Below, piece by piece: positions 44,719-54,204 of a stretch of 64,000 nt of DNA. This DNA comes from Bacteroidia bacterium (lineage in GTDB: Bacteria > Bacteroidota > Bacteroidia > J057 > JADKCL01): contig JACJYV010000005.1 in assembly GCA_020635905.1 (NCBI GenBank), positions 186,001 through 250,000 on the forward strand, in the 5' to 3' direction. The notes under the pieces were generated by a model that was not told the DNA's origin, did no database searches, and saw nothing but the letters and a program-made list of their open reading frames with translations. Each line of letters starts with the position of its first letter. Within the stretch, counting starts at the first letter, position 1. Made by a program: the position numbers and the translations under genes.

Positions 44719-45034
44719 GTTAGATGGTTAGATTTCAGATAGTTGGGTAGATTATTCTCTAAACTAAAAATTAACATGAAATTCTCTAAAATCTGAATTC
44801 TCACCATCTCAATTCTCCTTACATGTTAGATGGTTAGATTTCAGATAGGTGGGCAGATTATTCTCTGAAATAAAAATTAACATAAAATTCTCTAAAATCT
44901 GAATTCTCGCCATCTCAATTCTCCTTAGATGATAGACGGTTAGATTTCAGAAAGTTGGGAAGATTATTCTCTGAAATATAAATTGACCTGAAATTCTCTA
45001 AAATCTGAAATCTCACCATCTCAAATCTCCTTAA
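44719..45034. repeat. Three tandem copies of a ~105-bp repeat
   Basis: Units start at 44719, 44824 and 44930 (periods 105 and 106). Each begins TGTTAGATGGTTAGATTTCAG and ends around CCATCTCAATTCTCCTTA, where the middle of the unit also carries the same words on the opposite strand (CTAAAATCTGA). Copies differ by several substitutions. They separate the amidotransferase gene from the class III aminotransferase gene. Confidence 0.85.
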
Positions 45035-46356
45035 AGATACTTCCTGAACACATTTTTCGTGGGTTCGCCCACGAGGTATTTTTCGTAGCCTTCGTCGAGG
45101 GCTTTTTTGAAAGTGGTAATTGAATCGTCGAAGGCGCTGGCAAAAAACTGCACGTCTTCGCGGGTGTGGGTGAAGCAGGGGATGAAAATTCCCTGGAAGA
45201 GCACCCCGCGGGCAATCATTTCCTGCAACATCAGGGTGCGCATTCCATTGTCAATTTCGCCCTGGTTGTTTTTGAAGACAAAAGTAGGCATCCAGTTGGA
45301 TTGCCAGAGGTCAATGTAGTCCTGCATGCCGCGGGAGGCGATCACCTCGTTGAGGGTCTGGAGGAAATAATCTCCCATGCCCTGATTGTGACCCAGCACG
45401 TCGCGGGTGGTAAATTCTTTTATTGTTGCAAGTCCTGCGGCGATGCCGTGGGTTTCGCCTCCGTGGGTGGTGGAAATCAGAAATACTTTTTCCTCCCCCG
45501 TACGACGGATTCCCCCCAGTTCCATGACTTCTTTTTTGCCGGTCAGGGCGGTAAAGGAGAAGCCATTGGCGATGCCTTTGCCCCAGCAGGCCATATCGGG
45601 CTCAGCCCCGTATTTTGTAATGGAGCCCGGCAAAGCTGTTTTGTAGCCGGTCACCATTTCATCGGCAACGTAGAGGGCACCTTCGCGGTGGGCCAGGTCA
45701 ATGGCTTGTTGCAGGTAGCCTTCTGGAATGCCCATTTGTTTTTCGGGCTCAGAAATCACACAGGCGATCTGGCCGGGATATTTTGCAAAAAGCGCCCGCA
45801 GGGATTCAATATCGTCAGCTTTATAAGTGACGGAAAGCTGGCGGATGGGTTCAGGAATCCCACGGTGGCATTCTCTTTGGCTGATAAACCAGTCGTCGTA
45901 GGAGTAAAAGGGGTGGTCGTGGGGAAAGGCAACCAAATCGCGGCCCGTGTAAGCACGGGCCAGTTTGACCGCAGCTGTGGTCACGGTTGAGCCGTTTTTG
46001 GCAAATTTCACCATGTCATGGAAGGGAATCAGGGCCAGAAATTGCTCAGCCATTTCCTTTTCCAGATAGCTGGGACGCTGGAAATTCACCCCTCTTCTCA
46101 CTTCCTCAATCACCCGGTCCACCACAGGTTGGTAGGCATGTCCCAGACTGACCGAGGTCAGTCCCATGGAACAATCCAGAAATTTATTGCCGTCAATGTC
46201 CCAAACCCAGCCATCTTTGCCATGCGAAATGGCAGCAGGAGCCAGCGCGGGAAACTGATCATCGCCTTTGGAGTAGGTATGGGCCCCACCCGGGATGAGG
46301 TCGTGGATCGCGGCGCGGTAGCGGTCTGAATTGGTGAAATTCTGAATGCGTTGCAT
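45031..46356 (-). CDS. Class III PLP aminotransferase (glutamate-1-semialdehyde aminomutase-like)
   Basis: A 441-residue enzyme of the aminotransferase class III fold. It has IPGGAHTYSKGDDQF, the PLP-phosphate region FAKNGSTVTTAAVKLAR, VADEMVTGYKTALPG, and the lysine in CWGKGIANGFS. In glycan loci these enzymes, paired with SpsF-like cytidylyltransferases, act on nucleotide sugars or sugar acids. The start is uncertain: MQRIQNF at 46356 is preferred, since a promoter-like TACCTTTA box lies just before an upstream in-frame ATG at 46383. Confidence 0.87.
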   Translation of the reverse strand: MQRIQNFTNSDRYRAAIHDLIPGGAHTYSKGDDQFPALAPAAISHGKDGWVWDIDGNKFLDCSMGLTSVSLGHAYQPVVDRVIEEVRRGVNFQRPSYLEKEMAEQFLALIPFHDMVKFAKNGSTVTTAAVKLARAYTGRDLVAFPHDHPFYSYDDWFISQRECHRGIPEPIRQLSVTYKADDIESLRALFAKYPGQIACVISEPEKQMGIPEGYLQQAIDLAHREGALYVADEMVTGYKTALPGSITKYGAEPDMACWGKGIANGFSFTALTGKKEVMELGGIRRTGEEKVFLISTTHGGETHGIAAGLATIKEFTTRDVLGHNQGMGDYFLQTLNEVIASRGMQDYIDLWQSNWMPTFVFKNNQGEIDNGMRTLMLQEMIARGVLFQGIFIPCFTHTREDVQFFASAFDDSITTFKKALDEGYEKYLVGEPTKNVFRKYL

Positions 46357-46467
46357 GAATTGGTTCGTAATTTTTTCCCGCATAAAGGTAAGTAAAAAGT
46401 AATTTAAAAGGATTTTTTTCGCGTGTTCTGACCTTTTCTGCCAATCAATGCTCAAAAATCAGGCCGT

Positions 46468-47247
46468 TTATCCCATCGCCTTTCCTTCCATTTTTTCTGC
46501 ATCCCCCTGCAAAGATTTTTCGAGTCCTTCATTGCGGTTATAGGTTTGGTTGATGAGTGCATGTTCGGGATTTTCGTTGAGAAAAAAAATGATCTCCTGA
46601 AGCCCGAAAAACTCGTTTTTCGGGGCCAGATTATCGTAGATCAGACTGATCAGCTTGAAATCCTCGGGGTTGTCGAGCGTCAGGCGAAGGTGCCCGATGG
46701 GGAGGTCAGTTGAGATTCCTTCCAGCTTGAACATTTCAGGATGCTTGACAATGTACTGGGTCACGTGTTCCCTTTCTGAGGGCAATGAGGCCTTTTTCCA
46801 GGCTTTATGCAGGGCTTTGAAACTGAAAACCTCTACATCCAGCCCGTCGGGGTAGGTGTGATCTTTGAGGTTGTTGGTATAATCAGCCTCCGTTTCCAGG
46901 TAATGCCTGATGGTATCGTCAATGACGCTGGCGCTGGCCAGGGGACAATCTGCGGTCATGCGCACCACATGCTCCACATTATAAGCAATGGCTGCCTGGT
47001 AATAACGATCCAGCACATCCTCCTCAGAACCACGGTAATAACTGATACCCAGGCTTTCGCACAGGTGACAGATTACGTCGTCTTTTTTTTCATGGCTGGT
47101 TATGACTACGGCTTCATCCACCAGGGAGGCATTGGCCACCCGGGTCACCACCCGTTCCAGAACGGGTTTTCCGGCCAGGGTGTACAGTACTTTTCCCGGC
47201 AATCTCGAAGAGCCAATTCTGGCCTGGATCAATGCAACAATCCTCAT
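46468..47247 (-). CDS. SpsF-like cytidylyltransferase
   Basis: A 259-residue nucleotidyltransferase of the SpsF/acylneuraminate cytidylyltransferase type. The N-terminal signature ALIQARIGSSRLPGKVLYTL binds the nucleotide; MTADCPLASASVIDD is the second motif. It should form a CMP- or CDP-activated sugar acid, with the aminotransferase following after about 111 bases. It is the first gene of the amidino-sugar module. Confidence 0.9.
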   Translation of the reverse strand: MRIVALIQARIGSSRLPGKVLYTLAGKPVLERVVTRVANASLVDEAVVITSHEKKDDVICHLCESLGISYYRGSEEDVLDRYYQAAIAYNVEHVVRMTADCPLASASVIDDTIRHYLETEADYTNNLKDHTYPDGLDVEVFSFKALHKAWKKASLPSEREHVTQYIVKHPEMFKLEGISTDLPIGHLRLTLDNPEDFKLISLIYDNLAPKNEFFGLQEIIFFLNENPEHALINQTYNRNEGLEKSLQGDAEKMEGKAMG

Positions 47248-47480
47248 CCCGTTTTAATTTTTGCAGACCAAGCGGCCTGATTTACAAAGTAAATTATTTC
47301 CCCTCTCACAAAACGAATCCCGTGCATGGTTGTTTCAGTCTTTTTTGGAGTGTTTCTTTCATCAGAAGCTCCCCAAACAAGGGGTTGAAATAAAAATTAA
47401 GGCAAATTTTCCCTCTTTTTTCATCCCGTCCCCAAGTTAACAAAAGAGATACTGGAAAAGGGAGCAATTTCCTTCATACT

Positions 47481-48854
47481 TTAACCTGATTTTATTGGTT
47501 TTCGGGTCAATTCAGGGTAGAATTTCACTTCGCCTTGTATTTTATAGGATTCAAGGGCATTGATCTGAAAAAATTCCGCCCGGGTTTGCTCCAGTGAGCG
47601 ATCAAGCAGATTGAAAAATTCCTGCTTTTCCCGCGGTGCAATGGGCACAATGGAAGTGCCCGTCAGGGGAAAGACATTCAGGCTGAAGGGGGCAAAAATG
47701 GCCTTGAAACCAAAATAAAGGCGTTCGGCCAGGGCGCTGGAGATGACTCCCACCGCCACATCCACATACTCAAGGTTGCCCATGGTACTCATTTCTGCGG
47801 GCATTACTTCCAGGTCAATTCCCTTAAATATTTTGCGGTAATGGGCTTCTGCCTCAGCCCTGATCCCGGGGGTAACCTTTTCCATAGGGTGGGTAAAAAT
47901 GGCCAGTTTGAGGCCGGGACGGGCCAAAAGATACTCTTTCAGGTACTGCTGCAGGGTCTCGTCAGATTCCAGATCGCCCCGTCCCGTGCCGAGGTGCTGG
48001 TTTTTCTTCCTCAGCCAGTGCCCGCTGGAATAGTACCCAATCTGAGCCACAGGTGGCTCAAATTCAGCTTCAGCATGGTATTTTTCCTTCCAGAGCAGGG
48101 ACTGCTCTGGCCCCCAGTGTTCCACGGCATTCACCAAAAGTGAATGCTGAAAATGGGGAATCTCCTCAATCTGATAATGGGTATTCACAATGAGTTTGTC
48201 GGCAATGGTGCTGTGATTGTGGAAGGCAAGGGGAGTAAGGGAGGTCACTTTATTGATGGTGATGCCCTTCTTTTTGAGCACAAGAGCTTCCAGATTGGAA
48301 AATCCACGAAAGATGAAAAAGGAATACACGGTTCGAATCTGATCCCTTTCCAGGATTTTCAGCAAAGCCGCGAGGGAAAGGATTTCCCCCGGAAATCCTG
48401 CATAATTGACCCGATGCCGGCTGAAAAGATACCAGGGTAGAAAAATCAGGCTCCAAAAAAGCAAAAATGAAGTTTTCAGCAAAGCCTGGGCCAGTCCCGA
48501 ACTGAAAACCAATTCTCCCAAACAAACAAAAATTCCCACCTGCTCATGGGTAAAGGATTCCACATAATTTCTCCTCAGTTTCTGATTGGTCATGCGTCCA
48601 TCCAGAATGGCCACGGGAGCATTCGACCATTTTACTTTTCCCGGGCGGGGCCGGGTCCAGATCTCTTTGAGGGTTTGACGAAATACCACAAAGGCAGACC
48701 AGGGAGACTGAAGCAGGGCTTCAGGCATCCAGAAGGGCTTGGTTTCAAGCAGGGTTTTGCCGGTAAAATACCAGTGCTTGTGCTGAAATTGTCGAAATTG
48801 AAAGGCAAGAAGGGAGCGCAAGAAGTAACTCAGGATTAAAAACAGGTTTTTCAT
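47481..48854 (-). CDS. Unknown glycan-locus protein (457 aa)
   Basis: A 457-residue protein that I cannot assign. It has a hydrophobic N-terminal segment (LFLILSYFLRSLLAF) and another at about 128-145 (LLFWSLIFLPWYLFS), so it is membrane-attached. The C-terminal half (DVAVGVISSALAERLYFGFKAIFAP) resembles glycosyltransferase donor-binding regions, in the manner of GT-B enzymes that act on lipid-linked glycans. Position between the ABC exporter and SpsF-like gene supports a glycan role. Confidence 0.75.
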   Translation of the reverse strand: MKNLFLILSYFLRSLLAFQFRQFQHKHWYFTGKTLLETKPFWMPEALLQSPWSAFVVFRQTLKEIWTRPRPGKVKWSNAPVAILDGRMTNQKLRRNYVESFTHEQVGIFVCLGELVFSSGLAQALLKTSFLLFWSLIFLPWYLFSRHRVNYAGFPGEILSLAALLKILERDQIRTVYSFFIFRGFSNLEALVLKKKGITINKVTSLTPLAFHNHSTIADKLIVNTHYQIEEIPHFQHSLLVNAVEHWGPEQSLLWKEKYHAEAEFEPPVAQIGYYSSGHWLRKKNQHLGTGRGDLESDETLQQYLKEYLLARPGLKLAIFTHPMEKVTPGIRAEAEAHYRKIFKGIDLEVMPAEMSTMGNLEYVDVAVGVISSALAERLYFGFKAIFAPFSLNVFPLTGTSIVPIAPREKQEFFNLLDRSLEQTRAEFFQINALESYKIQGEVKFYPELTRKPIKSG

Positions 48855-49088
48855 GGCAATAGTTTGGGGGAACAGATGTTGCCCCTTTAGGTTAAGGTAG
48901 ATTTCTATGCAGAAAAAGTTGGGAATGCTGTTCAGAAAGGGATCAGAAAGACGGTTCTTCTCTTCCCCGAACAGGACATTTGCTTGCCATGCCTATGCAA
49001 ATACTGAATTTTTCCTAAAAATATTGTCTTCAATTTGGGTGATTTTCTTGCACCCCTGCGGGGTGAGCAGGTAAAAAATGAGGCAGGA
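48855..49088. other. Intergenic spacer without gene
   Basis: Nothing recognised except a short hairpin-like word (AGAAAGGGATCAGAAAGA, about 48932-48949). It separates the ABC exporter stop from the unassigned 457-aa protein start. Confidence 0.3.
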
Positions 49089-50888
49089 TTAATCCGTGCC
49101 TACTTCACCATAGAGGCTGGAAGCCAGCAACTCGCGGTAATTATAGGTGCGGACCACCGTGCCTTCCTGCAGTTCCAGGATGCGGTCGCATCCTTCCAGG
49201 GTGGTGATGCGGTGAGCGATCACCAGCACGGTCTTGCCTGCCCGGGCCAGGGCTTTGATGGTGGCAATGATTTCCCGCTCATTCTGAGGATCGAGGGCGC
49301 TGGTCGCCTCGTCAAACAGCAGAATCTCTGCATTTTTGTACAGTGCGCGGGCAATGCCCAGTCGCTGGCGCTGTCCGCCGGAAATTTTGGCCCCCTTTTC
49401 CCCAATCTGCGATTCCAGGCCCAATTCCAGATTCTCTACAAAATCTCTCAAATTGGCGCCTTCAATGGCTTTTTGCAGACGGGAATGGTCAATTTCGTCA
49501 GGTTTTACCCCAAAAGCGATATTTTCTGCCACCGTTCCTTCCAGAATAAACACGTCCTGAGGCACATAGCCAATCATCGACCACCAGGCCAGGGTATCGT
49601 CCAGACCCAGCTTTTTACCATCCAGTTCAATTTGCCCCTCCTGTTCCACCAGAAAGCGCAAAAACACATTCATAAAGGTGGATTTCCCTGCACCAGATTC
49701 CCCGATCAGGCCGATCATTTCTCCCTTTTTCACCGAAAAATCTACCTGATCCAAAGCGGGTTTGGGAGCGGAAGGATAGCGGTAAGTAAGGCGGTTGAAT
49801 TTGATCTCCTCTTTGAAGGGAAGGATTCTGTTCTGGGTTTCGCCATACACGGACGGATCGAATATATCTTCCAGAATATCAAACACATAGCTGTGACTCT
49901 TCATCGACATGAGGGAAGACAGCATGCGGTTGAGGGAAGGCATAATGCGATAGGCCGCCACGGCAAATGAGCTGAGAATCACAAACAGTTCGCTCGGATT
50001 ATCTGCGATAAAAAGTCCGTAGAGGAAGATAAAAACCAGCCCCAGAATGGCAATCAACTCGTTGGCGCGGCTGGGAATGATGTTGAAGGAGTAGAGATAC
50101 AGGTGAATGTCGTTGAGACGGTACTGGTAATCAATGAAGCGTTTGAAGAAAAAGTCCAGACGGTGATTGAGGCGAATGTCAATGAAGCCGTTGAGGCTCT
50201 GGGCCATTTCGTTATAGGCTTTGGGAAAAATCACCTTCTTTTCCTGGCCGTAACTGTTGATTTTATTGCGGGAGGAACGGTAAATCAGCACAAATGCGGG
50301 CACCATCACCAGCGAAAGCATCACAATCAGCTGCCATTTGTAAATGAGAATGCCGATCAGGATGAATAGAACTACCAGAATTTCAGATAGAAAGGAGGTG
50401 AGCGGCAACAAAATGCCCGCGCTGAAAAAGCGCGGAATATTGATGACGTTGGTGATCAGTTTGGCTGAATTATTCTCGCGGATAAAAGCCAGGTCTTTGG
50501 CCATGTAGGCCCTGTACTGGCGGGCGCTGAGGTCGGTGGCAATGTCGTACGAGAAACTGCCCTGAATGTAGGAAATCCAGAATCCAAGCAGGTTTTTGAC
50601 GATGAAAGCGCCCAACATCCCCAATACCATAAACAGGATAAATCCTTTATCCGTTTCAAAGCCCATTCCTTCAAAAATGGAGGAGAGGATGGCATTGGAA
50701 TGGATGCGCTGGGGCTCCTGCGCAACCAGGATCACGGGCACCACCGTAGCCAGTCCCACCACGTCGAGGGCGCTGCCGAGCAAAACCAGCAGACTCAGGC
50801 GCACCGCGCGTGCACGTTGAGCAGGTCTGAGAACCCTTTTCACCTGCTGAAAGGTGCCAATCAATATATTTTTTCTCAGAAAACTCAT
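49089..50888 (-). CDS. ABC transporter, fused permease and ATPase (MsbA/PglK type)
   Basis: A 599-residue half-transporter. About six membrane helices (residues 30-320) are followed by an ATPase with Walker A GLIGESGAGKSTFMN, signature ISGGQRQRLGIARAL and Walker B ILLFDEATSALD with H-loop VLVIAHR. The type is a lipid-linked oligosaccharide or lipid A flippase. No Wzx is seen in the window, so this may supply the flippase for the repeat unit or handle a separate glycan. The stop is 234 bases upstream of the unknown 457-aa gene. Confidence 0.93.
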   Translation of the reverse strand: MSFLRKNILIGTFQQVKRVLRPAQRARAVRLSLLVLLGSALDVVGLATVVPVILVAQEPQRIHSNAILSSIFEGMGFETDKGFILFMVLGMLGAFIVKNLLGFWISYIQGSFSYDIATDLSARQYRAYMAKDLAFIRENNSAKLITNVINIPRFFSAGILLPLTSFLSEILVVLFILIGILIYKWQLIVMLSLVMVPAFVLIYRSSRNKINSYGQEKKVIFPKAYNEMAQSLNGFIDIRLNHRLDFFFKRFIDYQYRLNDIHLYLYSFNIIPSRANELIAILGLVFIFLYGLFIADNPSELFVILSSFAVAAYRIMPSLNRMLSSLMSMKSHSYVFDILEDIFDPSVYGETQNRILPFKEEIKFNRLTYRYPSAPKPALDQVDFSVKKGEMIGLIGESGAGKSTFMNVFLRFLVEQEGQIELDGKKLGLDDTLAWWSMIGYVPQDVFILEGTVAENIAFGVKPDEIDHSRLQKAIEGANLRDFVENLELGLESQIGEKGAKISGGQRQRLGIARALYKNAEILLFDEATSALDPQNEREIIATIKALARAGKTVLVIAHRITTLEGCDRILELQEGTVVRTYNYRELLASSLYGEVGTD

Positions 50889-50984
50889 GAATAGGTTGAC
50901 CCGCCCCGTTGTGGAGGCTATACTTTTCCCGTTCTAAATGTACCTTCCCTGAATTCCATTTGCAATTTTTTCTCTGCTTGCTTC

Positions 50985-51752
50985 TTACAGGGTTGGGTTG
51001 AGCAATTTTCCCGAATAGACCAACTCACGCAGCTTTTCCTGGCCTGCCAGTGCTTTTTTGAGGGGCTCCATTTGTCGCGCACGGTGCATGTCTGTACCCA
51101 GAAAATCAATGAATCCCGCATCCAGCAGCATCAGTGCCGACCGTTGGGCGCGCTCCGTGTAATGTCCTGAAAAGGAACTGATATTCACCTGAAACAGCAC
51201 CCCTGCATCCTTCAATTTTTCAAAAGTATCCAGCTTTTTGCCCCAATGGAAATTATAGCGCTCAGGATGAGCCATAACGGGTTTATAGCCCAGGGTATTC
51301 ATTTCAAAAATCCGCGATTCCAGCGACATGGGTCGATCTGTGTAGGATGTTTCAAACAACAGATACTTTTCAGACCCGCCAAAAGTGAGAAATTCCTCTT
51401 TTCTGCTCAGCCTTTCTTCAAACCCTTCGTCCAGATAGTATTCTGCAGCGCAATCAAATTCCATTTCCAAACCCGCTTCCTGACATGCCTGTTTCAGCTT
51501 TTCCAGGCCCGAACGAATGATTTCAGGCGTATTTTTGTAAAAATCAGACATGATATGGGGGGTGGTAATCAGCTTTTTATAGCCAATTTCGCCCAAAACC
51601 CGCACCATATTGAGGGAATCCTCCATGGTTTTGGCTCCGTCGTCAATGCCCGGAATGAGGTGGGAATGGATATCCGTGTGCAGGGGAGCCAGAGAAAGGT
51701 TAGCCTCTTCCCGGGGACTGCTGGAAAATAATTTTTTGAAAAATCCTGCCAC
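50985..51752 (-). CDS. Tyrosine phosphatase CpsB (PHP type)
   Basis: A 255-residue metal-dependent phosphatase of the CpsB/CapC/YwqE family. The metal site is LHTDIHSHLIPGIDDGAKT near residue 25, with ITTPHI, and MAHPERYN and FLGTDMHRA later. It dephosphorylates the tyrosine tail of Wzc and thus sets polysaccharide chain length or output. It lies 6 bases after the wzc stop, and the ABC gene follows after a further 96 bases. Confidence 0.94.
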   Translation of the reverse strand: MAGFFKKLFSSSPREEANLSLAPLHTDIHSHLIPGIDDGAKTMEDSLNMVRVLGEIGYKKLITTPHIMSDFYKNTPEIIRSGLEKLKQACQEAGLEMEFDCAAEYYLDEGFEERLSRKEEFLTFGGSEKYLLFETSYTDRPMSLESRIFEMNTLGYKPVMAHPERYNFHWGKKLDTFEKLKDAGVLFQVNISSFSGHYTERAQRSALMLLDAGFIDFLGTDMHRARQMEPLKKALAGQEKLRELVYSGKLLNPTL

Positions 51753-51758
51753 GGGGCG

Positions 51759-54161
51759 TTAATCTCCTCCCTTGCTTTTTTGCTTGAGAATTTTCCTCCA
51801 CCACGGAATTTTGATTGATTCCTCTACATAATAGCCCGAGCCACTGCGGCCATATCCGCCATACTTGCCGTAACGGCCATATTTTCCACCTCCCTGAGCC
51901 ACAGAGTTCAGCACGATGTAGAGGTTTTTCACTTTGTGATCTTCGACCAACTGGTCTGGAATATTGGCGTAGGCCTTTTTGGAGTAATCAGAACGAATCA
52001 CATAGAGGGTAATGTCGCTCACCCGCAGCAGGGCCGTTCCGTCTGTCACCAGACCAATGGGCGGCGTATCCACCAGGATGTAGTCGTACGTTTTGCGCAA
52101 TTCCATCAGCAACAGTTCCATGCGCAGGGATTGCAACAATTCGGCCGGGTTGGGTGGAATGGGACCCGAGGTGATCAGATCCAGATTTTCATATTCAGTC
52201 TTGACCTTGATGTCTTTCAGATCGCTTTTGCCAACCAGAAATGTGCTCAGTCCCACTGAATTATCCTTACCAAAGGAATAATGCAATTTAGGCTTGCGCA
52301 AGTCAAGGTCAAGAATCACCACTTTGCGATTGAGCAAAGAAATGATACCCGCCAGATTGATGGTGATGTAGGACTTTCCTTCACCCGAAACTGTGGAGGT
52401 AATGGCTATCACCTTCGATTTTTTGTCCGAAGATATAAACTGCAGGTTGGTCCTGATACTTCGTATGGATTCTGACAAGGCCGATTTGGGATTCTCCAGA
52501 ATCACCAGTTTGGGGTATTTGTTGTTGAGGCTGATGGGAGAACGGCGCACCACCCCAATGACGGGAGTCAGGCTGAGATTTTCGATTTCCTCGCGGTAGG
52601 AAATGGTGTTTTTCATCATGCCCGTGATGAGGATCAGCATGGCCCCAATACAAATGCCAATGCCGCCGCCCATGATGTAAATCTTGCTGGACTGGGGTGA
52701 AACGGGCCCTGAGGGAACCATGGCTTTGTCGACAATCCGTACAGAAGGCACAATGGTGGCTTTGGCAATGGAGGCCTCAGCCCGTTTTTCGAGCAGGGTG
52801 GAAAGCACGCTTTCGTTTACTTTATACTCCCGCTCCAGGTTGATAAATGTCCGTTCAGTGGAAGGAATTCCCGAAAGATTGGATTTTACTTTGCGGGTTT
52901 CGTTTTCGTAGTAGAGGGATTTGGCGTAATTATTATTGCGAATGGCCAGGATGTGATCTGAGATAGCATCAGCCAGATTGGTCAGCCTGTTGTCCATGTC
53001 GATGATCTTGGGCGAATTGGCTGTATATTTTTGCAGCATTTCCATGCGCTCCAGACTCAGATCATTATAAGAACTGACCAGCCCGTTGAGCATCACATCC
53101 ACCCCGCCGTCGAGGTTGAAGGGGAAGGGCTTGAGGTTGCGGTCACGACCTGCAATCTGCTTCTCCAGCTGATCAATGGCGATCATGTTCAGATCCAGTT
53201 CGGCCCGTTTGCCCTCAAGTTCCTTGAATCTTTCCAGATCCATGATCCCTTTTTGCTCCACATTGAGAATTTCCTTGTCCTTTTTGAATTGCTCCAGCCT
53301 GATTTCAGAAAGCCGCACTTTCTCTTCCAGGGTGTCCAGTTGTTCGGAAATAAAATTCAGGGCCTGGGAAGCGGCTTGCTGCTTGAGGAGCATTTCCTCG
53401 TCGGCATACACCTGGCAGAGATTATTCACAAAATCCGTGGCAAAACGGGCTACGTGGTCGCGATGGGAAATGCGCAAAATGGGCACCATGACTCCCACCT
53501 GCTCAATTTTGAGCCCGTTTCTGGCGCGGGCCACCAGGCTGCCAGGTTTGTTTACTTTGAATTTGTACAGCGCTCCCTCATTGAAACGCCGCTTGCCGTC
53601 TTCCTTGAATACCTGAAATTCAAAGCCATCCACCATGATCTTCTCCCCAAAATAATATTGCATCCTTTCCTCCCCGATTCCTTCTGAAAAGCTCAGTTCA
53701 AACTTATTTTCTCCCAGAAATTCAATGGAAAACAGGGTATTCGCCGGCAATTTGGCCTGTTCGCGGTCGTACTCAATGCGAAATGGAGAATCTTTGTACA
53801 ACTCTGAGGTAAGCAGGGTGCCCACTTTGTAATAACTCACATCCACATTCATGCGGTCGAGTGCTGCCTGCACTATCCTGCGCGACTTAATGATCTGGAT
53901 CTCAGTCTGGATGTTGTCGGTGAAATTATCAAAGCCCTGCAGAATGCCGAGGCTGCGAAAAGTGGTGTTATTGTCCTCGACCTTCATCGTACCACGGGCC
54001 TCGTACATGGGCTTGGTATAGCGCAGGTAGAGCTTGGACAATCCAACGGAGATCAGAAAAAATATCAGAATAATGTGCCAGCGCTTGGCGAAGATATCTG
54101 TGATCTTCGACAGGCTGATCTCATCTGAACCTTTTATTTGACTTTTAAAAACAGGCGCCAT
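51759..54161 (-). CDS. wzc: Wzc-like polysaccharide co-polymerase and tyrosine autokinase
   Basis: An 800-residue inner-membrane protein. TM1 is near HIILIFFLISVGLSKLYL; a long coiled-coil periplasmic part (about 250-430) is followed by TM2 at IYIMGGGIGICIGAMLILITG; the cytoplasmic BY-kinase has Walker A STVSGEGKSYITINLAG (about 590) and Walker B VVILDLDLRKP. The tail has a Tyr cluster (GKYGRYGKYGGYGRSGSGYY), the autophosphorylation site removed by CpsB. It polymerises and moves glycan with Wza, 43 bases away. Confidence 0.95.
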   Translation of the reverse strand: MAPVFKSQIKGSDEISLSKITDIFAKRWHIILIFFLISVGLSKLYLRYTKPMYEARGTMKVEDNNTTFRSLGILQGFDNFTDNIQTEIQIIKSRRIVQAALDRMNVDVSYYKVGTLLTSELYKDSPFRIEYDREQAKLPANTLFSIEFLGENKFELSFSEGIGEERMQYYFGEKIMVDGFEFQVFKEDGKRRFNEGALYKFKVNKPGSLVARARNGLKIEQVGVMVPILRISHRDHVARFATDFVNNLCQVYADEEMLLKQQAASQALNFISEQLDTLEEKVRLSEIRLEQFKKDKEILNVEQKGIMDLERFKELEGKRAELDLNMIAIDQLEKQIAGRDRNLKPFPFNLDGGVDVMLNGLVSSYNDLSLERMEMLQKYTANSPKIIDMDNRLTNLADAISDHILAIRNNNYAKSLYYENETRKVKSNLSGIPSTERTFINLEREYKVNESVLSTLLEKRAEASIAKATIVPSVRIVDKAMVPSGPVSPQSSKIYIMGGGIGICIGAMLILITGMMKNTISYREEIENLSLTPVIGVVRRSPISLNNKYPKLVILENPKSALSESIRSIRTNLQFISSDKKSKVIAITSTVSGEGKSYITINLAGIISLLNRKVVILDLDLRKPKLHYSFGKDNSVGLSTFLVGKSDLKDIKVKTEYENLDLITSGPIPPNPAELLQSLRMELLLMELRKTYDYILVDTPPIGLVTDGTALLRVSDITLYVIRSDYSKKAYANIPDQLVEDHKVKNLYIVLNSVAQGGGKYGRYGKYGGYGRSGSGYYVEESIKIPWWRKILKQKSKGGD

Positions 54162-54204
54162 TTATTTTCCCTGCAAATGGAGGATTATGATAGAGAAGAT
54201 TATT

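Noticed and set aside
44719..45034. CRISPR array
   Set aside because: Units are about 105 bases with no constant short repeat plus unique spacers, and no cas gene is near.
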